A stretch of DNA of 64,000 bases from Flavobacterium cyclinae (GTDB taxonomy: Bacteria > Bacteroidota > Bacteroidia > Flavobacteriales > Flavobacteriaceae), in NCBI RefSeq assembly GCF_021172145.1, contig NZ_CP089095.1, positions 1,550,001-1,614,000 of the forward strand. Reading direction: 5' to 3'. A model generated the notes under the pieces. It saw nothing but the letters and a program-made list of their open reading frames with translations. It was not told the origin of the DNA and made no database searches. Of this stretch, positions 24,630 to 33,396 are shown in pieces (the first letter of the stretch is position 1; the number at the start of each line of letters is the position of its first letter). The translations under genes and the position numbers were made by a program.

Positions 24630-24740
24630 GTATATATTCATTACCTCATTCATATGCACAAAAATCGCTCCTATGCCTGTACCGAAAACAATCGGTATCC
24701 AAGTATTCCTAGCATCAATGCTGCCGTTTGCTTCATTTCG
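24609..24740 (-). pseudogene. Possible 3' remnant of a membrane protein gene
   Basis: On the minus strand an open stretch of 43 codons has protein-like composition (NEANGSIDARNTWIPIVFGT then GIGAIFVHMNEVMN) and a Gly-rich hydrophobic segment, but no start codon; a stop lies just upstream. It overlaps the terminator of the metal operon. It could be the tail of a gene displaced when the umuDC copy or the metal operon arrived. Evidence is composition only. Confidence 0.25.
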
Positions 24741-24756
24741 TTAATAACTATTTTTA

Positions 24757-24797
24757 CAACATTACTATTTTCTATTACAATACTTACTTAATTTTGT
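24757..24797 (+). promoter_or_regulatory. umuD promoter/operator block, locus 2
   Basis: This is the counterpart of 10079-10119 with two mismatches. The -7 element TAATTTTG is at 24789-24796, 7 bp before the ATG. Surrounding sequence is unrelated, which makes selection on the block itself likely. Confidence 0.55.
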
Positions 24798-24803
24798 AGA
24801 ACT

Positions 24804-25253
24804 ATGAAGTTAAGAAGTTTACATACTACAACAATACTAGATTTTTACACGCCTGATTTCTCAACAGAATTGGAGGTTCCATATGTTGATGTAGGTATTA
24901 GTGCCGGATTCCCTTCTCCTGCAGATGACTTTATCGAATTAACAATCGACTTAAACAGAGAATTAATAAAACATAAAGACAGTACTTTTTTCGCTAAAGT
25001 AAAAGGGGATTCCATGAAAAACGCAGGTATTTTCAATGGTGATTTACTAATAATTGATAAAAGCTTAGAACCACAAGATGGTAAAATAGCTATTTGTCAA
25101 ATAGATGGAGATTTTACAGTAAAAAGAATCAAAAAAGAAAACGACATAGTTTGGTTAATAGCCGAAAATGAAGACTACAAACCCATAAAAGTCACCGAAG
25201 AAAACGAACTAATGATTTGGGGAATTGTAATCCATAGCATTAAAACATTTTAG
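24804..25253 (+). CDS. umuD: UmuD-like S24 peptidase, locus 2
   Basis: A 149-residue paralogue of the protein at 10.1 kb with the same Ala34-Gly35 cleavage bond, Ser70 (VKGDSMKNAG) and Lys107 (FTVKRI). It differs at 11 positions, including Thr16, Phe19, Val25, Tyr27, Asp69 and Asn78. Asp69 before the nucleophile Ser is the commoner residue in the family (G-D-S-M), so this copy looks the more canonical. It is followed by the identical 123-aa gene and umuC. The two UmuD proteins could form heterodimers, which is inference. Confidence 0.93.
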   Translation: MKLRSLHTTTILDFYTPDFSTELEVPYVDVGISAGFPSPADDFIELTIDLNRELIKHKDSTFFAKVKGDSMKNAGIFNGDLLIIDKSLEPQDGKIAICQIDGDFTVKRIKKENDIVWLIAENEDYKPIKVTEENELMIWGIVIHSIKTF

Positions 25254-25259
25254 TTAGTT

Positions 25260-25631
25260 ATGGATAGATTTAATTTAATTATCAATCATTTAGAAAGAAT
25301 AAAATCCAAAACAGCTAGTAAAGAAGATTATAAATTTATTGAGGATATTATCAAAATAGAAGCAGCAAATTACAATACATTTTCAAAGCTTGTTTACGAT
25401 ATTTTTCTCTTTTTTATTCAGGATGTAAAAGATTCAAATTACACATTTGAGGCTTATAAATCTTGGTATATCAAAACGAAAGAATTAGAAATGTTTTGGG
25501 ATGGTCGAGATAGTTATCTTATACTTTGGGATATTAGTAACGGAGATAGAAAAACTCTCAAAATAGAAAGTTCCGATATTACTAACTTTAAATTAATTGA
25601 AGAATACTTAGAAATTATTTCCAAAAACTGA
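25260..25631 (+). CDS. Unknown 123-aa protein between umuD and umuC, locus 2
   Basis: Identical at protein and nucleotide level to 10582-10953 and in the same operon position, while the flanking umuD and the later part of umuC have diverged. The identical tract extends from the last ~27 bp of umuD into the first ~300 bp of umuC, which points to recent gene conversion rather than selection on this gene alone. No domain is recognised: it is a soluble, helical, 123-residue protein with a WYIKTKELEMFWDGRDS centre. Confidence 0.75.
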   Translation: MDRFNLIINHLERIKSKTASKEDYKFIEDIIKIEAANYNTFSKLVYDIFLFFIQDVKDSNYTFEAYKSWYIKTKELEMFWDGRDSYLILWDISNGDRKTLKIESSDITNFKLIEEYLEIISKN

Positions 25632-25658
25632 ACACTAGTAACTGAACACTGAACACTA
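25628..25658 (+). repeat. ACTGAACACT intergenic microrepeat, locus 2
   Basis: Identical to 10950-10980; it lies inside the gene-conversion tract between the unknown gene and umuC. Confidence 0.6.
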
Positions 25659-25664
25659 TATAAA

Positions 25665-26924
25665 ATGTTTGCCTTAGTAGACTGCAACAACTTTTACGCC
25701 TCTTGTCAAAGAGTATTCGAACCACATTTAATTGGAAAACCAGTAGTAATACTTTCCAATAATGATGGTTGTGTTATTGCGCGTTCTAACGAAGCTAAAG
25801 CATTAGGCATTCCAATGGGAGCTCCTGCATTCGAATTCAAAAAACTATTCGAAGACAATAATGTATTTGTCTATTCTTCAAACTATGCCTTGTATGGTGA
25901 CATGAGCAGCAGAGTAATGAACATCCTTGCAACCTACACACCGGAAATAGAAGTCTATAGTATTGATGAAGCTTTTCTAAAATTCCAAGGATTTGAATTC
26001 TTTAACCTTGAAGAGTACGGAATTAAGATTCAAAAGACCGTTACCAAAAACACAGGTATCCCAATCAGTGTAGGATTTGCACCAACAAAAGCATTAGCTA
26101 AAGTAGCCAATAAAATAGCAAAGAAGTTCCCAGAAAGAACAAAAAGTGTCTATTTGATAGATACAGAAGAAAAAAGAATAAAAGCTCTTAAATGGACTAA
26201 AATTGAAGATGTTTGGGGTATTGGAAGAAAACACGCTAAACGCTTACAAGCATTAAATGTTTTTAATGCATATCAATTCACTCAATTACACGATGATTGG
26301 GTTAGAAAAGAAATGGCAGTAGTAGGGTTGAGGTTAAAACACGAATTGGAAGGAAAACCAACATTGGATTTAGAAACTCCAAAGAGTAAAAAAATGATTG
26401 CTACAACAAGATCATTTGAAAAACCCATTACTAAAATTGAAGATATTTCCGAACGCGTAGCAACGTTCACAACTTCTTGTGCCGAAAAACTAAGAAGACA
26501 AAACAGTCATTGTAACATGATAATGGTTTTTCTTCACACCAATTATTTCAGAAAGGACCAACCTCAATACTCAAGAAACATAGTAATCAACACCGATTTC
26601 CCAACAAACTCCACAATAGAGCTAAACAAATACGCTCAAATTGGATTAAAAGCAATATTCAAAGAAGGCTACAATTACAAAAAGGCAGGAGTAATAGTAA
26701 TGGGATTAACTCCAAATGACCAAACCCAATTATCACTATTCAACACCTCAAATCCAAAACATCAGCCTTTAATGTCAGTAGTTGATAAACTTAATAGAGC
26801 CTACGGCAAAAACAAAATCAAGTTCGCCAATCAATCCCTCGGCAGACAATGGAAAATGAAACAAGAAAAACTTTCAAAATCCTACACCACAAGAATTGAT
26901 GAGATTATAACAATTAAAATTTAA
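25665..26924 (+). CDS. umuC: UmuC-like Y-family DNA polymerase, locus 2
   Basis: A 419-residue second copy of the translesion polymerase, with Asp6, Asp101 and Glu102 conserved (MFALVDCNNFY, YSIDEAFLKF). Twelve residues differ from the first copy, starting at position ~108 (Gln versus Glu in LKFxGF). The changes are mostly conservative (V/L, I/V, S/A), so both copies are under purifying selection. A TATATTTG-like element lies just after the stop (26934-26941), but the long post-stop segment shared by the first locus and its tail fragment is not preserved here. Confidence 0.94.
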   Translation: MFALVDCNNFYASCQRVFEPHLIGKPVVILSNNDGCVIARSNEAKALGIPMGAPAFEFKKLFEDNNVFVYSSNYALYGDMSSRVMNILATYTPEIEVYSIDEAFLKFQGFEFFNLEEYGIKIQKTVTKNTGIPISVGFAPTKALAKVANKIAKKFPERTKSVYLIDTEEKRIKALKWTKIEDVWGIGRKHAKRLQALNVFNAYQFTQLHDDWVRKEMAVVGLRLKHELEGKPTLDLETPKSKKMIATTRSFEKPITKIEDISERVATFTTSCAEKLRRQNSHCNMIMVFLHTNYFRKDQPQYSRNIVINTDFPTNSTIELNKYAQIGLKAIFKEGYNYKKAGVIVMGLTPNDQTQLSLFNTSNPKHQPLMSVVDKLNRAYGKNKIKFANQSLGRQWKMKQEKLSKSYTTRIDEIITIKI

Positions 26925-27033
26925 AAAAATTATTATATTTGATAATAAAATAAATCAATACAAAACTTTCGCCAATCTTGCCAATTTGGAATAAAAGTAG
27001 TCTGAAAGTTTCGCATATAAACAAGTTGTAGGC

Positions 27034-27041
27034 TATATTTG
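27034..27041 (+). promoter_or_regulatory. TATATTTG promoter element before the toxin-like lipoprotein
   Basis: It matches TAnnTTTG, 42 bp before the ATG at 27084. No clear upstream TTG at the right spacing was found. Confidence 0.45.
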
Positions 27042-27083
27042 CCCAACTAACTTAAAAAAAATGTAACCTAAACAACGTTCAAA

Positions 27084-28475
27084 ATGAAAATTAAATTAAA
27101 TCAATTAAGTAAAATTACTTTATTTTTATTTTCTTTACTTCTGCTGAGTTGTGAGAAAGACGAAAATTCTCCTTCCAATATAGAAAAAAACATTAAACGT
27201 GAAGTAAAATTATCTGAAATTCCTAATCTTTTTAATTCAATTCAAAACAGACAACATAACATTAATCATGCAAAAAATTCTACAGACTATTTAAGCCTTA
27301 TAAACACCGAGAGCATTACAGAGATTTCTCAAAGTAATGGTAATAAAACTTATACTTTTTCTCTAAATATAAATGAAACTGACACCTTAACAAACCTTGT
27401 TGCAATTGAAAACAATAATGGTTTTGATTATCATTTGGTACAATATTCTTCATCTCAATTAGAACAATGGAAAGATGATATTCATAATCATCAAAATACA
27501 AATGTATTAGTCGATGTTAATAACATTCCTTTAAGTAGCTATACAAACTCAACAGAAAACATTTGTACTGAAACTGGTTGGACTTGTCCTTCTGGTCAAC
27601 ATAATTTAAATAGCTTAGCTCATTGTGTTTATCCATTTATTGAATGGAGTATGTCTACTTATACAGTTCCTTGTGACGATAATTCAGGTGGTGGAAGTAG
27701 TTCTGGCAGCAATAATCCTAATCCTATACCAGAACCATACACTGAACCTGTATTTCCAACTTTAAGTCCTGAAATTGCTATTTTTATTGCTAATCTTTCT
27801 CCTACACAAACTATTTGGTGGAATAATGCTGATAATAACGTAAAAAATGATATCCTAAATTATTTAACACAAAATATAAAGAATGGCGAAATTAAAACCG
27901 AAGCGCAACAGTTTATAAATGAGTTGATTGGAGTATTAGCAGCTAATCCACAAACTATATATACATCAACAGATTATCCAGGAAAAAATAATGGAATGCC
28001 TTTTGAATGGTGGAAAGATAATGATTATATGACTTCCAATTTTGAAGTTTTAGAAGAAGACCCAAATCCAGCTGAATTACTCGCTTTTAGCTTATTTCCA
28101 GACAAAGCATTATTACATATTCAGAATTCTACAACTGCTCTTAACAAAACTCAACAGTTAGTTCTTAATAACACTCTAACAGGTATTGAAGACGGAAGAG
28201 CCGACGCATTTAGACATGCTTATTGGAATGCATTAGGTACTGCTGAATTTGGTTCAAATATTACTCAAATATTTACTGATGCTCATGAAGCATATTCAAG
28301 TGGTTTACCAAGACAAATGGATTTACATAATAACCTAAAAGGTCGAGAAAAAGCTTTAATAATGTCATTTAATTTTCTAACAAGTGATTCCGTTATAGCT
28401 GATTCAATTTTAATTGAGGTTTATGTTGGACATTTACTTTTTATACTTAATGGAGTTTTAACACCTACTGACTAA
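27084..28475 (+). CDS. Lipoprotein with toxin-like C-terminal domain (DUF6973-like)
   Basis: A 463-residue lipoprotein with lipobox LLLLSC (Cys23). A variable ~170-residue region follows, then a Cys-containing segment (ENICTETGWTCPSGQHN, CVYPFIEW, YTVPCDD), a GGGSSSGSNNPNPIPEP linker, and a C-terminal domain. That domain carries GRADAFRHAYWNALGTAEFG, AHEAYSSGLPRQMDLHNN and GREKALI, which resembles DUF6973, a domain I recall at the C-termini of secreted polymorphic toxins with conserved D-A-F-R-H and D-L-H-N. The His and Asp residues could be catalytic. A small exported protein gene follows 11 bp later, as toxin-immunity pairs often do. Toxin function is inference. Confidence 0.65.
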   Translation: MKIKLNQLSKITLFLFSLLLLSCEKDENSPSNIEKNIKREVKLSEIPNLFNSIQNRQHNINHAKNSTDYLSLINTESITEISQSNGNKTYTFSLNINETDTLTNLVAIENNNGFDYHLVQYSSSQLEQWKDDIHNHQNTNVLVDVNNIPLSSYTNSTENICTETGWTCPSGQHNLNSLAHCVYPFIEWSMSTYTVPCDDNSGGGSSSGSNNPNPIPEPYTEPVFPTLSPEIAIFIANLSPTQTIWWNNADNNVKNDILNYLTQNIKNGEIKTEAQQFINELIGVLAANPQTIYTSTDYPGKNNGMPFEWWKDNDYMTSNFEVLEEDPNPAELLAFSLFPDKALLHIQNSTTALNKTQQLVLNNTLTGIEDGRADAFRHAYWNALGTAEFGSNITQIFTDAHEAYSSGLPRQMDLHNNLKGREKALIMSFNFLTSDSVIADSILIEVYVGHLLFILNGVLTPTD

Positions 28476-28486
28476 TCTAAAATCCT

Positions 28487-28843
28487 ATGAAAACAAAATT
28501 TATACTATTATTTGCAGCAATTCTCATTATTATTCTTTGCTTCTTTTATTTTTTAAAACCTGATTTTTCAAGTAAAGTTTATAACCAAAAAGAGTGGAAC
28601 AATAATCCAAACATTAGGATAAATATGGCTAACAATATAATTGAGAGCAGAATGCTAATTGGTAAAGATTCTATTGAAATACTGAATGAATTAGGCAAAT
28701 ACCATAATGTACCAATAAAGAATAAATGGAAATATTTATTAGGATATAAAGGATATTTAAGGGCTGAATTCTATTTTTTAACAATAAGTTTTAATAATGG
28801 TAAAGTGGATGAAGTTGATATTGAAACAGTAGAAGAAAATTAA
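28487..28843 (+). CDS. Small membrane-anchored BamE-like protein, possible partner or immunity protein
   Basis: A 118-residue protein with an N-terminal membrane helix or signal (FILLFAAILIIILCFFYFL). The soluble part has RMLIGKDSIEILNELGKYHN, then YLLGYKG and FLTISFNNGKVDEVDI, the loop-strand pattern of the SmpA/BamE-like fold (LIGKS...LG...Y.LG...I.F..GKV). It lies 11 bp after the toxin-like lipoprotein, so co-transcription is likely. BamE-like folds also appear in inhibitors and immunity proteins. No direct evidence separates these roles. Confidence 0.6.
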   Translation: MKTKFILLFAAILIIILCFFYFLKPDFSSKVYNQKEWNNNPNIRINMANNIIESRMLIGKDSIEILNELGKYHNVPIKNKWKYLLGYKGYLRAEFYFLTISFNNGKVDEVDIETVEEN

Positions 28844-29249
28844 TACAGCCTACAACAACAGTTTGCTTCAATGGCTACTTCCGGATTTTCCTACGGAAAA
28901 TCCTCTGCTCAATGGAATGTTTTGTTATATTTGTAATGGCTTGGTGTTAGTGCAACGCCACTGAGAGCAAGCCGCAGAACGTTAGTGGCAATGACAGGAC
29001 GACTACCCGAACCGACACTTCGACACCTGACCAGACAACAGTCCGACACAGAAAAAAATAAAAAATACCCAACGCACAGGAAAGGAAATTTTTTGCCAAC
29101 GCATTTGGCACATTTGGTTTTTCCCGACACACAAACCAACGCTTCAAAAAACCAAAAGAGCCAAGCCGACCAAAGCCCACCCACCACCCCAAACTATTTT
29201 TAAAACATTTTCTAACTTTGTAACGAAATAACGTGAGTAAGAAATAAAT
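28844..29249. other. Module boundary with hairpin element and AC-rich leader
   Basis: No gene is supported in these 406 bases. At 28883-28903 GGATTTTCC and GGAAAATCC form a perfect 9-bp hairpin. Around 28946-28990 GTTAGTG occurs twice, the second copy starting AACGTTAGTGGCAATG. From there to about 29195 the strand is strikingly C/A-rich and poor in G, unlike neighbouring DNA. The right-hand end (GTTA...CAATG..AGGACGAC) is closely similar to 34411-34432, so the copper module between them is bounded by related sequences. A -7 promoter element is at 29213-29220. Confidence 0.55.
29213..29220 (+). promoter_or_regulatory. TAACTTTG promoter element of the copper module
   Basis: A match to TAnnTTTG 29 bp before the regulator ATG, at the end of the C/A-rich segment. 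Confidence 0.5.
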
Positions 29250-29813
29250 ATGACAACACTCTTTATTAAAAATATGGTTTGCAACCGTTGTATTATGGTG
29301 GTGCAAAATGAATTGGATAAATTGGACTTTGATGTAAAGAATATCAAATTAGGGGAAGTTATGCTTGCCAAAGAACCCACACCCGAAGAAAAAAGCAATT
29401 TAGATAAGGTTTTAATTCCATTGGGTTTTGAAATCATTGACGATAAAAAAAGCCGTATCATTGAGCAGATAAAGAATATAATTATTGACTTGGTACATCA
29501 TCAGGACAACGATATTAAAACCAATCTTTCAGATGTATTAAGCAGTAAGTTATACCACGATTATAATTATTTATCCAACCTTTTTTCAGAAGTAGAGGGT
29601 ACAACCATTGAAAAATATTTTATTGCCCAGAAGATAGAAAAGGTAAAAGAACTATTGGTATATGATGAATTGTCTTTGAGTGAAATTGCCTTTCGTCTGA
29701 ACTATTCGAGTGTGGCGTATTTAAGCAATCAATTCAAAAAAGTAACAGGGCTAACACCGAGCCATTTCAAACAAATAAAGGTAGATAAAAGGAAGCCGGT
29801 AGACAGTTTGTAA
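29250..29813 (+). CDS. AraC-type regulator with N-terminal HMA-like metal-sensing domain
   Basis: A 187-residue protein. Residues 1-70 resemble a heavy-metal-associated fold with a Cys pair (IKNMVCNRCIMVV, Cys11 and Cys14), and residues ~95-185 are an AraC-type double helix-turn-helix (LSEIAFRLNYSSVAYLSNQF, then KVTGLTPSHFKQIK). Fusion of a Cys-x2-Cys metal domain to a DNA-binding domain suggests a one-component copper or soft-metal sensor. It sits 85 bp upstream of copA and probably controls it. Such proteins are common beside Bacteroidota copper genes; direct metal sensing is inferred. Confidence 0.85.
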   Translation: MTTLFIKNMVCNRCIMVVQNELDKLDFDVKNIKLGEVMLAKEPTPEEKSNLDKVLIPLGFEIIDDKKSRIIEQIKNIIIDLVHHQDNDIKTNLSDVLSSKLYHDYNYLSNLFSEVEGTTIEKYFIAQKIEKVKELLVYDELSLSEIAFRLNYSSVAYLSNQFKKVTGLTPSHFKQIKVDKRKPVDSL

Positions 29814-29898
29814 ATCTTACAAATCAATCCCAAAATTCCACAATAGCCACCACTATTATAATTGCCAACTTTGCAGTGTTAATTAAAACAATCGCAAA

Positions 29899-32316
29899 AT
29901 GGCAGCAAATAATAATAAAGAAATCATCTATCTTCCGTTAGAAGATGTCGAAAGCGAACATTGTGCTTTAATCGTTGAAAAAGGATTGGCACAGGTTAAG
30001 GGAGTAGAAACCCACAAAGTAGAACTAAACAACCGCAGAGCAGCTATAACAGTAACAGATACCGAAGCAGTAGGTGAAGCGGTTAAAGCTATAAAAGAGT
30101 TGGGTTATGGCGTTTCCACTGTAAAAAATTCCTTTCCTGTTTTGGGTATGACTTGTGCATCTTGTGCAGGAAGTGCCGAAAGTATTGTAAAGTATCAGGA
30201 GGGCGTTGTAAATGCTTCCGTAAACTTTGCAACAGGTAATCTTACCGTTGAATACCTGCCCAATATGACCGATGCCACCAAGCTACAAAAAGCGGTACAG
30301 TCTATCGGTTATGATTTGCTGATTGAAGATGAAACCAAACAGCAGGAAACATTAGAAGCAATCCACGAAAAGAAATTCAAACAATTAAAGACGAAAACCA
30401 TTTGGGCAGTTGTCTTATCCTTACCTGTTGTTGTAATTGGAATGTTTTTTATGGATATGCCTTATGGCAATGAAATTATGTGGGCATTCTCTACACCCGT
30501 TGTATTATGGTTGGGCAGGGACTTTTTTACAAATGCGTGGAAACAAGCCAAACACCGTTCTGCCAATATGGACACGCTTGTAGCGTTGAGTACAGGTATT
30601 GCCTATATTTTTAGTGTGTTCAATATGTTGTTTGCCGACTTTTGGCATCAGAGAGGATTACACGCACACGTTTATTTTGAAGCAGCGGCTGTCATTATAG
30701 CTTTTATTCTGTTGGGTAAATTATTGGAAGAAAAAGCCAAAGGAAATACATCATCAGCCATTAAAAAACTAATGGGATTGCAACCCAAAACAGTTATCGT
30801 AATACAAGCAGACGGAACAGAAAAACAAACTGCTATCGAAGATGTGAACACAGGCGATATTATCTTGGTAAAACCAGGTGAAAAAATTGCAGTGGACGGT
30901 ATGGTTACTTCAGGTAATTCCTATGTTGATGAAAGTATGTTGAGTGGTGAACCTGTACCTGTATTGAAAAAAGAAAACGAAAAAGTATTTGCAGGAACGA
31001 TAAACCAAAAAGGCAGCTTTCAGTTTGAAGCCGTTAAGGTTGGAAAGGAAACAATGCTTGCTCAGATTATCAAAATGGTACAAGATGCACAAGGAAGCAA
31101 AGCACCTGTACAAAAATTGGTAGATAAGATTGCGGGTATCTTTGTCCCCGTAGTTATCGGCATTGCCATTCTCACATTTATATTATGGTTCTTTTTAGGA
31201 GGCGATAACGGAGTTGTACAGGGATTATTAGCAGCCGTTACCGTATTGGTTATTGCTTGTCCTTGTGCGTTGGGATTGGCTACCCCTACGGCAATTATGG
31301 TAGGCGTTGGCAAAGGTGCTGAAAAAGGTATTTTAATAAAAGATGCTGAAAGCCTTGAATTAGCCAAAAAAGTAGATGCAATCATATTAGACAAAACAGG
31401 AACAATTACAGAGGGCAGACCACAGGTAACAGGCATTCAATGGCTCAACAATGATGATACCGCAAAAGATATTCTTTTGAGTATCGAAAAGCAATCAGAA
31501 CACCCTTTGGCAGAAGCCGTGGTAAAACATTTGGACGGTGTTACAGCTACTCCATTATCAGACTTCGATAGCATTACAGGTAAAGGAGCAAAAGCCAATC
31601 ATAATAACGAAACCTATCTTGTAGGCAATAAAAAACTATTGGCAGAAAACAACATCAATATTCCAAACCAATTACAACAACAAGCCGATGAATGGGGCAA
31701 ACAATCGAAAACCGTTATTTGGTTTTCAGACAGCAAACAAGCTCTATCTGTAATTGCTATTTCTGATAAGATAAAAGAAACATCGGTAGCAGCCATAAAG
31801 GAAATGCAGGAAATGGGTATTGATTTGTATATGCTTACAGGCGATAACGAAGCCACAGCAAAAGCCATAGCAGAGCAGACAGGCATCAGACACTATAAAG
31901 CCGAAGTATTGCCACAACACAAAGCCGATTTTGTAAAAGAATTGCAACAACAAGGCAAAACTGTTGCAATGGTTGGGGACGGTATCAATGACAGTACCGC
32001 ATTGGCAACAGCAGATGTGAGTATAGCGATGGGTAAAGGTTCGGATATAGCAATGGACGTAGCCAAAATGACAATCATTTCATCAGATCTTACCAAGATT
32101 CCACAAGCAATTAGGCTTTCAAAACAAACTGTAGCTACTATTAAACAAAACTTGTTCTGGGCATTTATCTATAACCTTATCGGTATTCCAATTGCAGCAG
32201 GTATTCTCTACCCGATAAATGGATTTTTACTTAATCCAATGATTGCAGGAGCAGCAATGGCATTGAGTTCTGTGAGCGTGGTAAGTAACAGTTTGCGGTT
32301 AAAATGGAAAAAGTAA
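29899..32316 (+). CDS. copA: Copper-exporting P1B-ATPase CopA
   Basis: An 805-residue Cu(I) exporter. Residues ~8-70 are a degenerate HMA-like domain lacking CxxC (EDVESEHCALIVEKG), followed by a functional HMA with GMTCASCAGSAE (Cys86, Cys89). Then come eight membrane helices, the actuator SGEP, the transmembrane site C454-P-C456 (IACPCALGLATPTAIM), phospho-Asp498 (DKTGTITEG), H535-P, and GDGINDSTAL, where Ser-Thr replaces the usual Ala-Pro. The last helices have YNLIGIPIAAGILYP and MALSSVSVVSNSLRL, which carry the Cu(I)-coordinating Asn/Tyr/Met/Ser of the P1B-1 subgroup. It follows the AraC-type regulator. Confidence 0.94.
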   Translation: MAANNNKEIIYLPLEDVESEHCALIVEKGLAQVKGVETHKVELNNRRAAITVTDTEAVGEAVKAIKELGYGVSTVKNSFPVLGMTCASCAGSAESIVKYQEGVVNASVNFATGNLTVEYLPNMTDATKLQKAVQSIGYDLLIEDETKQQETLEAIHEKKFKQLKTKTIWAVVLSLPVVVIGMFFMDMPYGNEIMWAFSTPVVLWLGRDFFTNAWKQAKHRSANMDTLVALSTGIAYIFSVFNMLFADFWHQRGLHAHVYFEAAAVIIAFILLGKLLEEKAKGNTSSAIKKLMGLQPKTVIVIQADGTEKQTAIEDVNTGDIILVKPGEKIAVDGMVTSGNSYVDESMLSGEPVPVLKKENEKVFAGTINQKGSFQFEAVKVGKETMLAQIIKMVQDAQGSKAPVQKLVDKIAGIFVPVVIGIAILTFILWFFLGGDNGVVQGLLAAVTVLVIACPCALGLATPTAIMVGVGKGAEKGILIKDAESLELAKKVDAIILDKTGTITEGRPQVTGIQWLNNDDTAKDILLSIEKQSEHPLAEAVVKHLDGVTATPLSDFDSITGKGAKANHNNETYLVGNKKLLAENNINIPNQLQQQADEWGKQSKTVIWFSDSKQALSVIAISDKIKETSVAAIKEMQEMGIDLYMLTGDNEATAKAIAEQTGIRHYKAEVLPQHKADFVKELQQQGKTVAMVGDGINDSTALATADVSIAMGKGSDIAMDVAKMTIISSDLTKIPQAIRLSKQTVATIKQNLFWAFIYNLIGIPIAAGILYPINGFLLNPMIAGAAMALSSVSVVSNSLRLKWKK

Positions 32317-32354
32317 AGCATTGAACCAAAATAGTAACGGATAAAAAGAAAAAT

Positions 32355-33296
32355 ATGGGACAAGAACACAACCATTCGCACAGTTCGAACAAAAAAACCT
32401 TAACCATCAGCCTTGTTATTATTACGACTTATATGGCAGTAGAGGTTATCGGTGGTTTGATTACAAACAGCCTTGCTTTATTGGCAGATGCAGGGCATAT
32501 GCTGAGCGATGCTATTTCATTGTTCATTGCCTTAATGGCTTTTAAATTCAGCAGTAAAGTAGCCGATTATGGTAAAACGTATGGATATAAACGGTTTGAA
32601 ATATTAGCTGCGATTATCAATGGAGCAACGCTGATACTGATTTCAGTTTATATTATATATGAAGCAATCGAACGTTTCCAAAATCCGCCCGAAATTCAAT
32701 CCTACGGAATGCTCATTATTGCATTTATAGGCTTATTGGTCAATGTGCTTGTAGCTTGGATAATGATGCGTGGAGCTGATGTAAAGGAAAACCTCAATAT
32801 GCGTGGAGCGTACCTGCACGTCATCAGTGATATGTTGGGTTCGGTTGGTGCCATCATCGCAGCTTTGCTCATTCTATTCTTTGGTTGGAGTTGGGCAGAC
32901 CCTCTAGCAAGTGTTATCGTTTCCATATTGGTATTGCGAAGCGGATACTTAGTTACCAAATCATCGGTACACGTACTTATGGAGGGTACACCCAATAATG
33001 TAGAAATAGAAAAAGTAACGGACAAAATCTTAAAAACAGACGGTATTCAAAACATTCACGACTTACATATTTGGACAATTACAAGCGGACTGAACGCTTT
33101 GACTTGCCACGCAGTTGTGAATGAAAAAATGACGATTGAAGAAAGCGAAAAAATGCTTCGTAAAATAGAACACGACTTGGAACACTTAAACGTTCATCAC
33201 GTAACCATTCAGTTGGAAACACCTGCACACAAACACGATAATTCAATATTGTGCAGCGTAAAGGCAGAACCAACAGCACACGAACATCATCACTGA
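32355..33296 (+). CDS. Cation diffusion facilitator (CzcD/ZitB-like)
   Basis: A 313-residue CDF antiporter exporting Zn or similar divalent ions from the cytoplasm in exchange for protons. It has a His-rich N-terminus (GQEHNHSHSSNKK), six membrane helices, and the intramembrane metal site from two helices: ALLADAGHMLSDAIS (H-x3-D) and YLHVISDMLGSVGA (H-x3-D). The C-terminal cytoplasmic domain includes IHDLHIWTITSG, and the protein ends in His-rich HEHHH. It lies 39 bp after copA, so the module mixes Cu and Zn/divalent handling. Confidence 0.93.
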   Translation: MGQEHNHSHSSNKKTLTISLVIITTYMAVEVIGGLITNSLALLADAGHMLSDAISLFIALMAFKFSSKVADYGKTYGYKRFEILAAIINGATLILISVYIIYEAIERFQNPPEIQSYGMLIIAFIGLLVNVLVAWIMMRGADVKENLNMRGAYLHVISDMLGSVGAIIAALLILFFGWSWADPLASVIVSILVLRSGYLVTKSSVHVLMEGTPNNVEIEKVTDKILKTDGIQNIHDLHIWTITSGLNALTCHAVVNEKMTIEESEKMLRKIEHDLEHLNVHHVTIQLETPAHKHDNSILCSVKAEPTAHEHHH

Positions 33297-33396
33297 TTTC
33301 AGTAAATCTCACAAATCAAACAATAAATAACACAACAACGCAGAATGATAATGTACTGAAATTTGCAGTATCAAATATCAATTAAAATTTTAAAAA

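Noticed and set aside
24597..24791. 64-codon + strand open frame before the second umuD
   Set aside because: It crosses a terminator and the umuD promoter block, and its composition is not protein-like.
28909..29461. Open frames on both strands across the copper-module boundary
   Set aside because: They arise from C/A-rich low-G DNA, have biased composition, and overlap the promoter or the regulator gene.
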